This document shows, one piece after another, positions 45,103 through 54,228 of a stretch of DNA of 64,000 nucleotides. The translations under genes were made by a program, and so were the position numbers. Numbering within the stretch: the stretch's first letter is position 1; the number at the start of each line of letters is the position of its first letter. The DNA is from CBDBND01 sp965262665. GTDB lineage: Bacteria; Pseudomonadota; Alphaproteobacteria; Rhodospirillales; Rhodospirillaceae. Location: NCBI GenBank assembly GCA_965262665.1, contig CBDHFR010000004.1:1302001-1366000 (forward strand), in the 5' to 3' direction. The notes under the pieces were generated by a model, which searched no databases, was not told the DNA's origin, and worked only from the letters and a program-made list of their open reading frames with translations.

Positions 45103-45266
45103 GGCATTGTCAGAGTAACTGGTTAGGACCAACTCTCTTGGGCCGTTGTTACCTGGGTTTGGGCACTAAACTATTGGTTCGCTTGGTATTGACCAAGCAA
45201 GGCGCGGCTCGGAACGGCGAAAACTCACCTCACTAGACTAACAAATTAATTCAGTCTGACATTGCC
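45103..45266. repeat. MITE-like element with IS6-type ends (164 bp)
   Basis: The left end GGCATTGTCAGAGTAACT and, from the right, GGCAATGTCAGACTGAATT resemble each other and the IS6-type end at 26378. The 164 bp between contain no frame. No target duplication is visible. Confidence 0.5.
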
Positions 45267-45974
45267 AGCGCGCGGGGTATTGCCTCAACCGGGCTTAGAG
45301 GCCCTCCTGTATCATTCCCTTATTGCCAAACCGTGGTGCCGCGCGCGCGGGGCAAAAAAAGATTGGTGTCGTCATGCATGGGTCCCTCGTGGCGCGCGCC
45401 GGCCCGATCGGACACCCCCCTCGGGGGGCCGAGGCCGGGCGGGTCCCATTTTGATCGTTTCGATGCCGCGGCAATATCCATTTGGGTGGCACGAGGACCG
45501 ATCTAAATGCGTGATAATTCACCTTAACGCGAATTCACCTTAACGCGCATTTGGCCCGGTGTAGTCGCCCTCACGGGGCGGCGGTCCTCTCTATTACGCC
45601 CCAAAGCGTGATTAGGTTCGGAGATTTTACCTGGGCAATCCTTTCAAGCCGCCCGGCGTCCGCGTCGGGTACTACTTGGAGAGGCTTGGGCCGCCAAATC
45701 TGTTAGGCTCACGTCATCGGTCGGCAATCCAGGCTTCGCCGTCCATTTGCTTCGTATTCGACTTGGTGGATCCCATCTGCAGGCGCTTCATGGTGCCGTT
45801 CGGTGCGTTCGTTGTCGGGACCGAAGGCAAAATTGAACGCCCACGAGCGGTCAAAACTATTCCCAGGCCATCCCGTCAAATCTCGCAAAAACCCGGTCCC
45901 GTTTGTGAGCGGAATTGGGAGTATGGATTTAGTAAAGTATAAAAAGCATATTATTCCAATAACTTAATAAGACG
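45267..45974. other. 700-bp stretch without recognisable genes
   Basis: It contains the recurring block at 45407-45455 (compare 43200-43250), a tandem 16-bp duplication at 45516-45547, and A/T-rich sequence before the IS630 fragment. Short frames exist, but none resembles a known protein. Confidence 0.5.
45516..45547. repeat. Tandem 16-bp duplication
   Basis: AATTCACCTTAACGCG occurs twice with no spacer. It is probably a replication slip or the trace of an insertion. Confidence 0.75.
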
Positions 45975-46245
45975 TTCTCGCGGACCCGGAAGCCGCTCTC
46001 AAGGCGCAGTTCCGGGACAATCCGCCGCGCGACACCAACGCGGTGCGGGATGCCATCTTCCGAAAGTTTGCTGTGAGATATTCACGTCCGGGCGCCATCA
46101 AGCTGATGCACCGCCTGGGGTTCGCATACGTGAAGCCGAAGACGCTGCCGAAGCAGGCCGACAAGCAGGCGCAGGAAGCCTTCATCAGGGATTATGAACA
46201 GCTGACGCGCGGGATGTTTCCGGACAACTTTCGTGTCATCACACA
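45975..46245 (+). pseudogene. IS630 transposase, middle fragment
   Basis: The frame reads DPEAALKAQFRDNPPRDTN, AVRDAIFRKFAVRYSRPGAI, KLMHRLGFAYVKPKTLPKQA and DYEQLTRGMFPD. It would continue the protein that breaks off at 13800 (both contain the D-x-EAA-KA junction). The catalytic domain is absent. Confidence 0.78.
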
Positions 46246-46401
46246 CGATCAGTACCGAGTAATTGGGTAGCAGGAGTATATCTAGAAATTTTGTCAACGT
46301 GGGATAGGGTTGGTCGCAGGGCAACCGGGTGAAAAAGTGCGTGACAATGTGTTGCTGTGCTGAATCTATCGAAGACCTCCGATTCGGTATGGGAGGTTAT
46401 G

Positions 46402-46770
46402 ATGGAGAGTTCGGGCGCATTCGCGGGAGCCGTTGTCTTTCTTGATCATTTTGAGGATCTTGCGGACCCTCGCCAACGGGGCAAAGTGGTCTATCCGCTT
46501 GATGAGGTGCTGCTGCTTTGCCTATTGGCGGTGCTGGCGGGCGCCGACAGCATTGTCGATATTGCCCGTTTCGGCGACAAGAAACGCGATCTTCTACGCC
46601 GCTTCCGGCCGTTTTCCGATGGCACGCCGTCCCACGACCAACTGGGCACGATCCTTGCCATCCTGGATGCGCGGATGTTCCAACAGTGCTTCGTCGCCTG
46701 GGTTGCCGCGATCACCGGTGTGCCGGGCGAGGTGATCGCCATCGACGGCAAGACCTCGCGTCGCAGCTAA
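46402..46770 (+). pseudogene. ISAs1-family transposase, N-terminal part
   Basis: It starts at ATG 46402 after GGGAGG and encodes ESSGAFAGAVVFLDHFEDL, then PRQRGKVVYPLDEVLLLCLL, HDQLGTILAILDARMFQQCF and EVIAIDGKTSRRS, the DDE-like N-terminal half of H-repeat/ISAs1 transposases. A stop follows immediately, where an IS110 fragment has replaced the rest. Confidence 0.85.
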
Positions 46771-47002
46771 ATGGCAAGGCAAAGAACGCATCCAAGGCGG
46801 ACGGGCATTTTTACGGCGAGCCATCTACATGCCCGCCTTGGTGGCAGCGCGCTGCAATCCGGATCTCAAAGCAAAATACGATCAGCTCATTCGTGCAGGC
46901 AAGCCATCAAAAGTCGCCCTAACGGCGATAATGCGAAAGCTCATCGTGACCGCAAACGCTCTCCTGCGTGATGGGCGGAAATGGTCGAAAATCAGACCTT
47001 GA
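46771..47002 (+). pseudogene. IS110-family transposase, C-terminal fragment
   Basis: In the frame GKERIQGGRAFLRRAIYMPA, LVAARCNPDLKAKYDQLIRA, GKPSKVALTAIMRKLIVTAN and ALLRDGRKW the typical end of IS110/IS1111 transposases is complete to its stop. It is a different relative from the remnant at 41869. It is joined directly to the ISAs1 fragment. Confidence 0.82.
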
Positions 47003-47194
47003 CTAAGACGGATACTCATCTTTGTTTCCTTCCGCCTCTACGATGATCCAGAAATCCTCCCTTATCAAAATACCTCCATCTGTCCCATAAACGCTGATGT
47101 CAGACAGAAATGGCGAAAACAGCCTACAATCAATTAACTTGATAATGCCACGGACGGCTGTCTCGCCCATCAGGCGTCCTCCTCTTCCCGCCCT

Positions 47195-47838
47195 TCAGAG
47201 TTCCGCCAAGGCCTCTTCGCCAAACTGCGCCGCCGCGTCGAGCGTCATGCGCACGTCCTCCCACGTCGTCGTGTGGTTAATAATACAGATTCGCAACGCG
47301 AAAACGCCCTTGAGCGAGGTTGAGGAGAAGAACGAGAGTTCGTCCCAGAATACGCGCACCAACACCTTGCGATTAATCTGCTCCAGCGTTTCCTCGCCAC
47401 AGTCGCGGTCGGCAAGGTTGACCCGGAAGCACAGGATGCCAAGCGTCACCGGTGTCCCGCGGCTTCTCGCGCCGTCACCATGGCTTCGACGCTCGCCGCC
47501 GAGCCACCGCTCGTCAACGCCCCCCCCCGGCGTTTTCCGGGTAGCCGATCCAACGGCGTATCCAATCCGTGACCACCAGTTCCAGCTGGCTGGTTCCGCT
47601 GGCGACCAGCCAGGTACACGAATTGATGTTGAAGCCGGCAGCCAGAAAGTCGGCTAACACGCCGGGCCAGGTAGGGGACGAGGGGATGAAACCGAAGAAG
47701 CGGGGATGGTCCAGCCGGGCTGCGTATGGCAGCACGTTGCGTGAGACCCGTTCCAGCACCTCTTCCGCGGGTCGGCCATCTTCGGGTGGCGCCTTGAGGA
47801 ATTGTTCTTCCAGCACTTGTCGGAATTCGCCGTCCCAG
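47195..47838 (-). pseudogene. PLP-dependent decarboxylase with its core deleted
   Basis: The N-terminal part (EFRQVLEEQFLKAPPEDGRP, VSRNVLPYAARLDHPRFFGF, WLVASGTSQLELVVTDWIRR) and the C-terminal part (VTLGILCFRVNLADRD, LEQINRKVLVRVFWDELSF, LRICIINHTTTWEDV) belong to a group II aromatic-amino-acid-type decarboxylase. Between them, at about 47440-47525, only LTSGGSAASVEAMVTAR of the next segment remains, so the lysine that binds PLP is missing. A run of nine C at 47520-47528 marks a frame change. Confidence 0.78.
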
Positions 47839-47959
47839 GCGTTCCCCTCGCCTACATGGCAGATGCGATCACCAGGATCTCCGTGGCCTTGCGGCCTAAC
47901 TTCAACATCGCCTCCGGCGTCATCGCCAAGCCACTCGTCGCTTCGGTGTTCATCGACAA

Positions 47960-48110
47960 AACTCCCTATGCCAAGCTCGAGCCGCCAGGTCTTCAACTGC
48001 GTTGGCGTGACGCCGAGCTCGGCAGCCACACTGCTATGTGTCGCACCCGGCTCCGATAGCCGGGCAGCCGCCTGTTCCTTGTATTCTGGGCGAAAACCGC
48101 CGCCTCGTCT
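47960..48110 (-). pseudogene. Transposase OrfA-type helix-turn-helix fragment
   Basis: On the minus strand EYKEQAAARLSEPGATHSSV, then AAELGVTPTQLKTWRLEL, the OrfA-type HTH of IS3-like elements, with small frame problems. It abuts the decarboxylase remnant. The plus strand between 47840 and 47960 also has an open frame (AITRISVALRPNFNIASGVI) that I cannot identify. Confidence 0.55.
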
Positions 48111-48273
48111 GCTTTGTCATCCTGTCCCCCCAGGTCGGTATTTAATTTACCGTCTGGTCCGGGATCCGGGAGCAACGTCACTCCTATGCTTGCAATCTCG
48201 CAAATTGGTTCGTTAGACCCCAGTAGGAACCTTTTCGGAAGGGGCAGAAACAGCCCTCGCCGCCTGCTTCTCC

Positions 48274-49076
48274 TCACCCATCATAGATGATTTTGGCCCA
48301 GGGGCCGTCGTGCCATTCCAGCACCGTGCCGCCGACGGTGGAGTGCAGATCGTAACCGTGCACTCCGTAGGCCGGGTTCCACAGAAACCAGCCGGGCCGG
48401 AGGATGCGGATTCTGTCCGGCGCGATGTCGCCGGTGAGGCAGAAGATCTCCTCCTGGCAGGGGTGATACTCGGGCCCTTCGCTGGTCCAACCCGGTGGGA
48501 CGCGCAGGTGAGACAGGGTCGCACCGGTGACGGGGTCTTCCACAGGCGGGTGGTGCCCTTTGCCGGCACGTCTTCGACAACGATGGCGAGATCGTCGGCA
48601 GGATCGGGTGTCCGCTCGAAGGCGGGAGGCCCGTCGCAGACGATGAGCACCTCTGCCAACTCACCCGAACCAAAGTCTGAAAGAATGAGTCCGCCGTGAT
48701 GGCAGATGTAGGTGTCTTTTTCGAACACCCGGTCGCCGATGCGCAGCGATCCCGACAGCACATAAAGCTGGATGCGTTGTTTCAGTTGGGTATTGCCACC
48801 ACTGGACCAGCCCGCCGGCACGCGCAGTATGGCGCTGCGGAGACTACCATCGTCCAACCGCCGCAGGGGCCGGTGCATGAGCCCTTGCGGCAATTCCCTC
48901 ACCCGAAACGGCACCCAAAGGAGCGTGCTGCTGTCGAAACACACGGAAACGTCTTCCCGCACCTCCCGCTTTTGGGACTGGTAAACGGATTGCGCCATGG
49001 ACTTACGAGAAGAAAACCCTGACAGGAGGAACGAGGTCACTCCTGTCAGGGTCGTTACTATAGTTCGGCGGTACAA
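48274..49076 (-). pseudogene. Cupin (ChrR-like) protein with leader, frameshifted
   Basis: A double cupin protein. It begins at TTG 49076, four bases after the methyltransferase stop, with the leader YRRTIVTTLTGVTSFLLSGF followed by SSRKSMAQ. Cupin 1: LRVPAGWSSGGNTQLKQRIQ, LYVLSGSLRIGD, ICHHGG. At about 48540 the frame shifts: RLW is followed in another frame by EDPVTGATLSHLRVPPGWTS, then EYHPCQEEIFCLTGDIAPDR and the end GTVLEWHDGPWAKIIYDG at 48274. A 4-base loss (GTGG) would explain it. ChrR-type cupins bind metal ions; the ligand here is unknown. The leader resembles those of the methyltransferases at 49081 and 61640. Confidence 0.78.
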
Positions 49077-49080
49077 AAAC

Positions 49081-50283
49081 CTAAGCCGGCTTTGTTCCCA
49101 CCACGTTGCGTTTGGCGCCGCGGCGAGACGGCGGTCCGTTTTCGTTCACCTCGAAGCCGACGTCGCGCATCAGTTGGTTGAAGCCGTCGAAGCCGAGCTT
49201 GGCGTATTCGAGGCGCCAGGGCTCGCCGTTCCAGCGGCTGTCCCACCATTGGCGGAACGAGCTGTAGACGCCCCTGCCCGGCCCACTGCCGGTATAGAAA
49301 TCCATCGGATAAAAGACCCCGCCCGGCCGCAACACGCGGAAGGATTCCTTCAGGACATCCACCGTGCCTTGCGGCGAGACTTCGTGGAACATGATGTTGT
49401 TGGTGACGATGTCGAAGTGGTTGTCGGGGAACTTGCTGTCCTCGGCCAGGCGCTGGGCGAAGTTGACCTCCACGTCGAGGTCGACGGCGCGCATATGAGC
49501 GTAGCGCACCATCGGGCCGCCCACATCAATGCCCCACACTTCCGCGTTGGGGAAGCGCTGCTTGATGGCCACCGACAACTGGCCGCAGCTGCAGCCCTGG
49601 TCGAGCACGCGTTCCACTCGGCCATACTCCGGCGGCGGAATGGCGCCCGCTAGGCCGATATGCATTTCGTCCTGGTCGTTGCGGCCTTGGAAGAAGTTGT
49701 TGGTGCCGTAATGGTAGACGTGCCCTGCGAACGGGTCACCCACATAGCCGCCCGGCTGAATATGGATCTCATGGCGGGTGTAGTCAGGCATGTCCATGTC
49801 CGGGTTCAGTTCCAGCGTGCCCGGCCCCGAGGCATCCGCCGCTTCCATTTCGGTAAGGTAGGCGTCTTCGTTGCCATGGAACTCGTTGTAGAGAGTCTTC
49901 CAGTTGATCTGCTGGGCTGAGAGCCACATGCGCGCGCTGCCCGCCACCAGCGGATCGTCAGCGACATGGTCAAGCACGTCCTCAATGGGCAGGTCGTCAA
50001 CGGGAGACATGCCTTTGGCCCGCATGATGTCGGATACGCGCTTGCGCGCAGCGCGGGTCATGTCCCGGTTGGCGAAGATGCGGAAGCCGGTGATGAAATC
50101 ATGCTGGGCTTCGAGGTGCTGGGTTGGCAGCCGTTCCAGGCGGCCGATCTGTCCGCGGGGCTGCAGGTCCGCCTCCCTGAAGGTGTTCGCGGTTTTCGCA
50201 GAGGCCTTGCGGCTTGAGAACATGGCGCCGACGAATGAGGCGGTTGCCGCCGTCGCGCCCATTAGAGTCCGTCTTTTAATCAT
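49081..50283 (-). CDS. Class I methyltransferase with twin-arginine-type leader (paralogue 1)
   Basis: A 400-residue protein. The leader MIKRRTLMGATAATASFVGA, then MFSSRKASAK, looks like a Tat signal or anchor. An N-terminal domain of about 170 residues with HEIHIQPGGYVGDPFAGHVY and HYGTNNFFQGRNDQDEMHIG precedes the Rossmann part: RVERVLDQGCSCGQLSVAIK (motif I, with cysteines in place of the usual small residues), WGIDVGGPMVRYAHMRAVDL, NIMFHEVSPQGTVDVLKESF and RVLRPGGVFYPMDFY. ATG 50283 has GGAGGG at a good distance. SAM is not expected in the periplasm, so the leader may only anchor the enzyme. The cupin gene follows after four bases. Confidence 0.82.
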   Translation of the reverse strand: MIKRRTLMGATAATASFVGAMFSSRKASAKTANTFREADLQPRGQIGRLERLPTQHLEAQHDFITGFRIFANRDMTRAARKRVSDIMRAKGMSPVDDLPIEDVLDHVADDPLVAGSARMWLSAQQINWKTLYNEFHGNEDAYLTEMEAADASGPGTLELNPDMDMPDYTRHEIHIQPGGYVGDPFAGHVYHYGTNNFFQGRNDQDEMHIGLAGAIPPPEYGRVERVLDQGCSCGQLSVAIKQRFPNAEVWGIDVGGPMVRYAHMRAVDLDVEVNFAQRLAEDSKFPDNHFDIVTNNIMFHEVSPQGTVDVLKESFRVLRPGGVFYPMDFYTGSGPGRGVYSSFRQWWDSRWNGEPWRLEYAKLGFDGFNQLMRDVGFEVNENGPPSRRGAKRNVVGTKPA

Positions 50284-50301
50284 GGTCATTCCCTCCCCGG
50301 C

Positions 50302-50649
50302 CTACATGTTGTCGATGGCATCGCGGGCCAGCGCGGTCTTGTCCTCGCCGTCCCGTGCGATATGGCCGTAGGTGATCTGGATGAAGGCATCGCGCTCTTT
50401 TTTGAGCTTGGTTTCCTCCTCTGGGGTGAGCACATAGGCTTCGATCATCCCCTGTGTGACCGCGCCTCCCTTCTCCATGAGGAGTTCGATGATGCGGGTA
50501 CGCCGCCGGTTGGCCCACACTTCCGCGCCGAGGGCGATGATCGACGTCATCATATCGTCCATCAGCGCATTACCGAGGAACACGGCTTGGTCCGTGTCCG
50601 ATTTGATGAAATCGGCCGTATAGTGTTTGCGGCCTTCTGAGCTTGCCAT
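50302..50649 (-). CDS. Hypothetical helical protein upstream of methyltransferase
   Basis: A 115-residue protein starting at ATG 50649 (MASSEGRKHYTADFIKSDTD); the frame is open further upstream to 50742. It is mostly helical (DDMMTSIIALGAEVWANRRR, TRIIELLMEKGGAVTQGMI, EEETKLKKERDAFIQITY). No family is recognised. It lies 18 bases upstream of the methyltransferase and is probably the first gene of a three-gene operon with the methyltransferase and cupin. Confidence 0.7.
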   Translation of the reverse strand: MASSEGRKHYTADFIKSDTDQAVFLGNALMDDMMTSIIALGAEVWANRRRTRIIELLMEKGGAVTQGMIEAYVLTPEEETKLKKERDAFIQITYGHIARDGEDKTALARDAIDNM

Positions 50650-50743
50650 GGCCTGAGGTCTCCCAACTGTGCGTGAGATAGCGGGAATCTGCGCTTTTTC
50701 GCCCATGTCCGCAAGGGTGGCCGGGGGCTTTGATCGACCCATG

Positions 50744-50762
50744 AGCGGCTAAAATAGCCGCT
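50744..50762. promoter_or_regulatory. Perfect palindrome upstream of the methyltransferase operon
   Basis: AGCGGCTA-AAA-TAGCCGCT is an 8-bp perfect inverted repeat, about 95 bases upstream of the ATG at 50649. It lies in the divergent region between the minus-strand operon and the plus-strand VOC genes and is a possible operator. Confidence 0.4.
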
Positions 50763-51142
50763 AATCCTCTGGCACTGAACTAAGGTTAATTGTGGGTTGG
50801 TCACATTGTGGCATGGCATTGGAGGTCGTTGCGGTGGCGCGTAGTAATGGCCGGTCGAGGGCGGCCCTTGCTTCTGAGCGACGAGGAACCAGCGGGCTAA
50901 CTGGAGCACCGCTGTCAGCGGATCTTTAATCGAAACCCGGTCTGGATGAGAAAACGAAAAAACCTATCTTCGTGCATGGACTAGCCTTCCTTCGTGGAAT
51001 TCAGCGATCTCAACAATCGCCAGGATACGCCGCCCTCACATCTCTCCGTCACCAAGATTCATCTATAGCTCGGCAGGCTAACGCTGTAGCATGGAAATAG
51101 TAAAATTTTGGCACTTCGGAGACGTGCTTCAGGGAAAATTGC
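50763..51142. other. Divergent intergenic region
   Basis: 380 bases between two divergent transcription units with no frame that I can support. Promoters for both units should lie here, but no convincing -35/-10 pair can be assigned by eye. Confidence 0.4.
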
Positions 51143-51535
51143 ATGACCATCAGTCTGAACCACACCATTGTTTACGCTCGGAACCAGGAGGCTTCTGCTA
51201 AATTTTTGACCAGCATTCTGGGCTTGCCGCCTCATACGCACTTCGGGCATTTCACTGTTGTCCAAGTGGGTGAAACGTCTTTGGACTTCATGGAGACCGA
51301 CTCAGAGATTGCTTCACAGCACTATGCATTCTTGGTCAATGAATCTGAATTTGATCAGATATTCCAGCGCATCACCGACCGTGAGCTGAACTATTGGGCA
51401 GATCCGGTACGTCAAGAACCGCAACAGATCAACACCCGCAACGAAGGGCGGGGATTTTATTTTGAGGATCCCAACGGGCACTATCTGGAAATCTTGACCC
51501 GTCCTTACGGTAGCGGCGTTGCCATTAACGCGTAA
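51143..51535 (+). CDS. Small VOC-family (glyoxalase-like) protein
   Basis: A 130-residue protein with one vicinal-oxygen-chelate domain: MTISLNHTIVYARNQEASAK, HTHFGHFTVVQVGETSLDFM, HYAFLVNESEFDQIFQRI, FYFEDPNGHYLEILTRPYG. Metal ligands are likely H7, a glutamate in the middle strand and E in HYLEILT. VOC proteins act as lyases, dioxygenases or resistance proteins; the substrate is unknown. A frameshifted close paralogue is at 55223. The large VOC gene follows after 26 bases. Confidence 0.88.
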   Translation: MTISLNHTIVYARNQEASAKFLTSILGLPPHTHFGHFTVVQVGETSLDFMETDSEIASQHYAFLVNESEFDQIFQRITDRELNYWADPVRQEPQQINTRNEGRGFYFEDPNGHYLEILTRPYGSGVAINA

Positions 51536-51561
51536 TATTTAGGAAAAACGGAAGAGATACC

Positions 51562-52665
51562 ATGCCGAAATCACACTCCAGCGTCGGACGCCGGGACGCG
51601 TTGAAAGCGGGAGCCGCTGCCGCGGCGGCTGGATCAGTCACCGCGCCCCAGCTGGCACAAGCCCAAACCCCGAGAGGACCGGACGAGCCCATAACAATCA
51701 AAGGTGAGGCGTTTTCACCCATCCCTGAATCCAATCCGTTGGAGGCACGCATCGTCGCGTTCACGACGGTCTCACCGGATGTGGACGCCAGCATAGAATT
51801 TTACCGCGACGTCATCGGCATGACGGTCGTCACTGATCAGGCCGTGTCCATCGGCATGACCACAGCGCCGGGCATTGGCCGGGATCGTCGCCGGCACGTG
51901 CTATTGGACATGCCGGAGTCGGAGCGAACAGCCGCTGTGCGCATTCTTGAAGCACCTCGAGGAGCGGGTGCCATACGCCCGCGTCCAGGGTCCGGGCCCA
52001 ACGATCCCGGACTTTTGGTCATGGAAGGCGGCACCCGCGATCCTGCAGAGAGCTATCACGCTTTGGCTAGCGCGAACACGCCCATGATCTCTCCGCCACG
52101 CTACTACTACTTCCGCAACACCATGTGGGGCCGAGACGTGGATGTGATGAGCTATGCCCCCTTCGGCCCGGGCGGAGAACAGATGTTCATCACGGCGAAC
52201 ATCCGCAACGACCGTCCGCCGCCCCGCTCATCCAATATACACAGCGGATTTTCCAATGCGGCGATCACCAGCCTGGACCAGCGACCGGTCAACGCGTTTT
52301 TTGAGAAAGCCTTGGGCCTCAAGCGCACGTCACAGATGGAGTGCTACCAGAAGAACTGCAACGAACTTATCGGCGCACCGGACGACGGTTATTTTCTGTG
52401 GGGCAATGTGGGTTCTGGCGTCAGTATCGAAGTGTGGGAATTCAAGGCCGTGTCCGGCACCGTCTACCCTTGCTCTCTCGATAAGACTGGCTTGGCCATG
52501 CTGACTATTCGGGTCAACGACCTGGACAAGTGTAGGGATATGTGCGCCGAAGCAGGAATCGAGCCGGTGGGCGAAGGAGCTCTACCAAACCTGCAAAATG
52601 ACAAGCCAGATGGCTTCACACTGCGCGGCGGCGTCGGTGAGTTGTTTGAGGTTGTGCAGGCGTAA
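51562..52665 (+). CDS. Two-module VOC protein with Tat leader (paralogue 1)
   Basis: A 367-residue protein. The leader VGRRDALKAGAAAAAAGSVT ends in a typical AQA site near residue 35. Module 1 (about 60-200): TTVSPDVDASIEFYRDVIGM, RHVLLDMPESERTAAVRILE, DPGLLVMEGGTRDPAESYHA. Module 2 (about 225-365): SLDQRPVNAFFEKALGLKRT, GVSIEVWEF, AMLTIRVNDLDKCRDMCAEA, GELFEVVQ. Each has the VOC beta-alpha-beta layout. Close paralogues are at 58799 and 59922. A truncated lysE start follows immediately. Confidence 0.87.
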   Translation: MPKSHSSVGRRDALKAGAAAAAAGSVTAPQLAQAQTPRGPDEPITIKGEAFSPIPESNPLEARIVAFTTVSPDVDASIEFYRDVIGMTVVTDQAVSIGMTTAPGIGRDRRRHVLLDMPESERTAAVRILEAPRGAGAIRPRPGSGPNDPGLLVMEGGTRDPAESYHALASANTPMISPPRYYYFRNTMWGRDVDVMSYAPFGPGGEQMFITANIRNDRPPPRSSNIHSGFSNAAITSLDQRPVNAFFEKALGLKRTSQMECYQKNCNELIGAPDDGYFLWGNVGSGVSIEVWEFKAVSGTVYPCSLDKTGLAMLTIRVNDLDKCRDMCAEAGIEPVGEGALPNLQNDKPDGFTLRGGVGELFEVVQA

Positions 52666-52715
52666 TTGATCGATAGTGTGACGCCATTTTTCGGTTCTCT
52701 TGTTTTCGTCTGTCC
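52666..52715 (+). pseudogene. LysE-type exporter, first codons only
   Basis: Directly after the VOC stop, LIDSVTPFFGSLVFVC corresponds to the start of the complete LysE gene at 61026 (VIEGLTPFFGFLVVVF). The sequence then changes to IS DNA. It shows that this cluster once had the same gene order as the one at 58.8-61.6 kb. Confidence 0.72.
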
Positions 52716-52805
52716 GTCGTCAAAACATTTGGGACAAATGAGCGTGTTTTCTAACGGAGGATTTTGCTCATCTTGGTTGGCAGTTAAGCCGCCTGGCGTT
52801 GATGG

Positions 52806-53420
52806 TTCAAGCGGCGGTTTTGGATGGTGAGTTTTTGGTTTTTTGTCTCCTTTCGATGATTGCGGTGTCTCGCCCGAAGGAGGCGTCAGCGGGGGTGACG
52901 GTGCCGATACTCTCATGGTAGCGGTGGTTATTGTAGTGATCGACGCAGGCGCCGATCTGGTTTTCCAGATCACCCGGCAGGAAGTAGTTCTTAAGCAGGA
53001 TGCGGTGCTTCAGCGTTTGATGCCAGCGCTTGATCTTGCCTTGGGTCTGGGGGTGATGAGGTGCGCCGCGAACATGGTCTATTTTCAGATCCTCCAACCA
53101 TTCAGCCAGATCGCCGGAGACATAAGATGAGCCGTTGTCTGAGAGCAGCCTCGGCTTGTGGACGACTTTGGTCTGATCGCAGCCTGATGCTTTCAGTGCC
53201 AGGTTCAACGTCTCCGTCACATCATCGGCCCGCATGGTGGCGCACAGCTTCCAGGCGATGATGTAGCGCGAGAAGTCGTCCAGGATAGTCGACAGATAGA
53301 ACCAGCCCCAGCCGATGACCTTGAGAGAGGTGAAGTCGGTCTGCCATAGCTGATTGGGCGCGGTGGTCTTATCATGGAACTCATCGGCGGCCTTGACCTT
53401 GGCGACCCACCGGTGTCCCC
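52806..53420 (-). pseudogene. IS3-family-like integrase, truncated and mutated
   Basis: In two frames the minus strand encodes WQTDFTSLKVIGWGWFYLST, RYIIAWKLCATMRADDVTET, KPRLLSDNGSSYVSGDLAEW, GAPHHPQTQGKIKRWHQTLK, HYNNHRYHESIGTVTPADAS: the catalytic domain of an IS3-type transposase. The catalytic glutamate in GKIERWHQ is replaced by lysine. The N-terminal half is missing beyond 53420. Its end lies in the truncated lysE gene. Confidence 0.8.
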
Positions 53421-53792
53421 TCGCCGGGACGCGGTTCCCGATGATGCACGTAGCTCGCCTTGCTGCCGAACCGTCTCATCGCGTTCGAGCACGCTATTCA
53501 GATTGGCACTCGGGAATCGTCTTGGACCAGGCATTATGTTGGCAGCCGCTGCGCTGACCACGGACGGAAGCGAGAGCCTGGCGACGGACATACGCGGGAT
53601 CGTGGACCCTTCTCCGTGCCGCGCTCACGAGTCAGTCACCTGCTTCTGCCAAGGCAACCACCTAAGTTGACCATACCCGGGACGACGATCGCCCGCAGGC
53701 GAAGGTGTTTCATGTTCAAGAGATCGTGTCAGATCGTGTCAGGCCGGAAGATCGTGAAGATCTGTGCTTGACATCGACCGCCCCATTACGGA
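53421..53792. other. No gene recognised
   Basis: Between the IS3-type remnant and the IS-end repeat there are only short frames. A direct duplication AGATCGTGTC occurs twice at 53722-53743. Probably transposon debris. Confidence 0.45.
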
Positions 53793-53885
53793 AGGCGAGC
53801 TATTGAAATAACGGAAGGGATTTTGCATCGCCGGAGGCTAGGAGACCTTACTTTTCAGCTCAAGCCGATTTAGTCTGCCAAAGCC
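53793..53885 (-). repeat. IS6-type end repeat, second copy
   Basis: GAGCTATTGAAATAACGGAA to AGTCTGCCAAAGCC corresponds to 42437-42533 with scattered changes. It is probably the left-over end of the same element type. Confidence 0.62.
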
Positions 53886-53949
53886 TTCCTGCACTGTCAT
53901 CCAGGTTGCGGGGGCAGGCCTCGCCTGCGATTGATCTGACACAGAGAGG

Positions 53950-54228
53950 TTAGTCTTCCAGGCGGCCGGGCACGATCCGTCCGTCTTCGTACCGGGGCGG
54001 GACATAAGTCGAATCTGGATTGCCACCTTGCAGCAGGGCGGCGGTTCCCATCAGACCTAAGGTGAGAACTGCGCCAGCTAACAGCAGCCACGGCCAAGGT
54101 CCGTTTTCGATGGCGGGCGCTTCCCCGCCATGCTTTTTGACATAGGCCGTTCGGTACCACACCCAGCTCATGTACGCCGCCAAAGGCAGCAAGAACGGCA
54201 CCAAAGATATAAAGAACACTCGAACCAT
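53950..54228 (-). CDS. DUF6111-family small membrane protein
   Basis: A 92-residue protein with two transmembrane helices (VFFISLVPFLLPLAAYMSWV and PWLLLAGAVLTLGLMGTAAL) and a C-terminal tail DSTYVPPRYEDGRIVPGRLE. This layout and the position after a CoA-type NUDIX gene are typical of the alphaproteobacterial DUF6111 family. The start overlaps the NUDIX stop by one base. Confidence 0.78.
   Translation of the reverse strand: MVRVFFISLVPFLLPLAAYMSWVWYRTAYVKKHGGEAPAIENGPWPWLLLAGAVLTLGLMGTAALLQGGNPDSTYVPPRYEDGRIVPGRLED

Noticed and set aside
45516..45547. Start of a CRISPR array
   Set aside because: Only two units with no spacer between them; no Cas genes in the window.
47802..48059. Plus-strand gene with AITRISVALRPNFNIASGVI
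   Set aside because: The frame looks somewhat protein-like but lies between two remnants, has no start signal and cannot be placed in a family; recorded only in the note at 47960.
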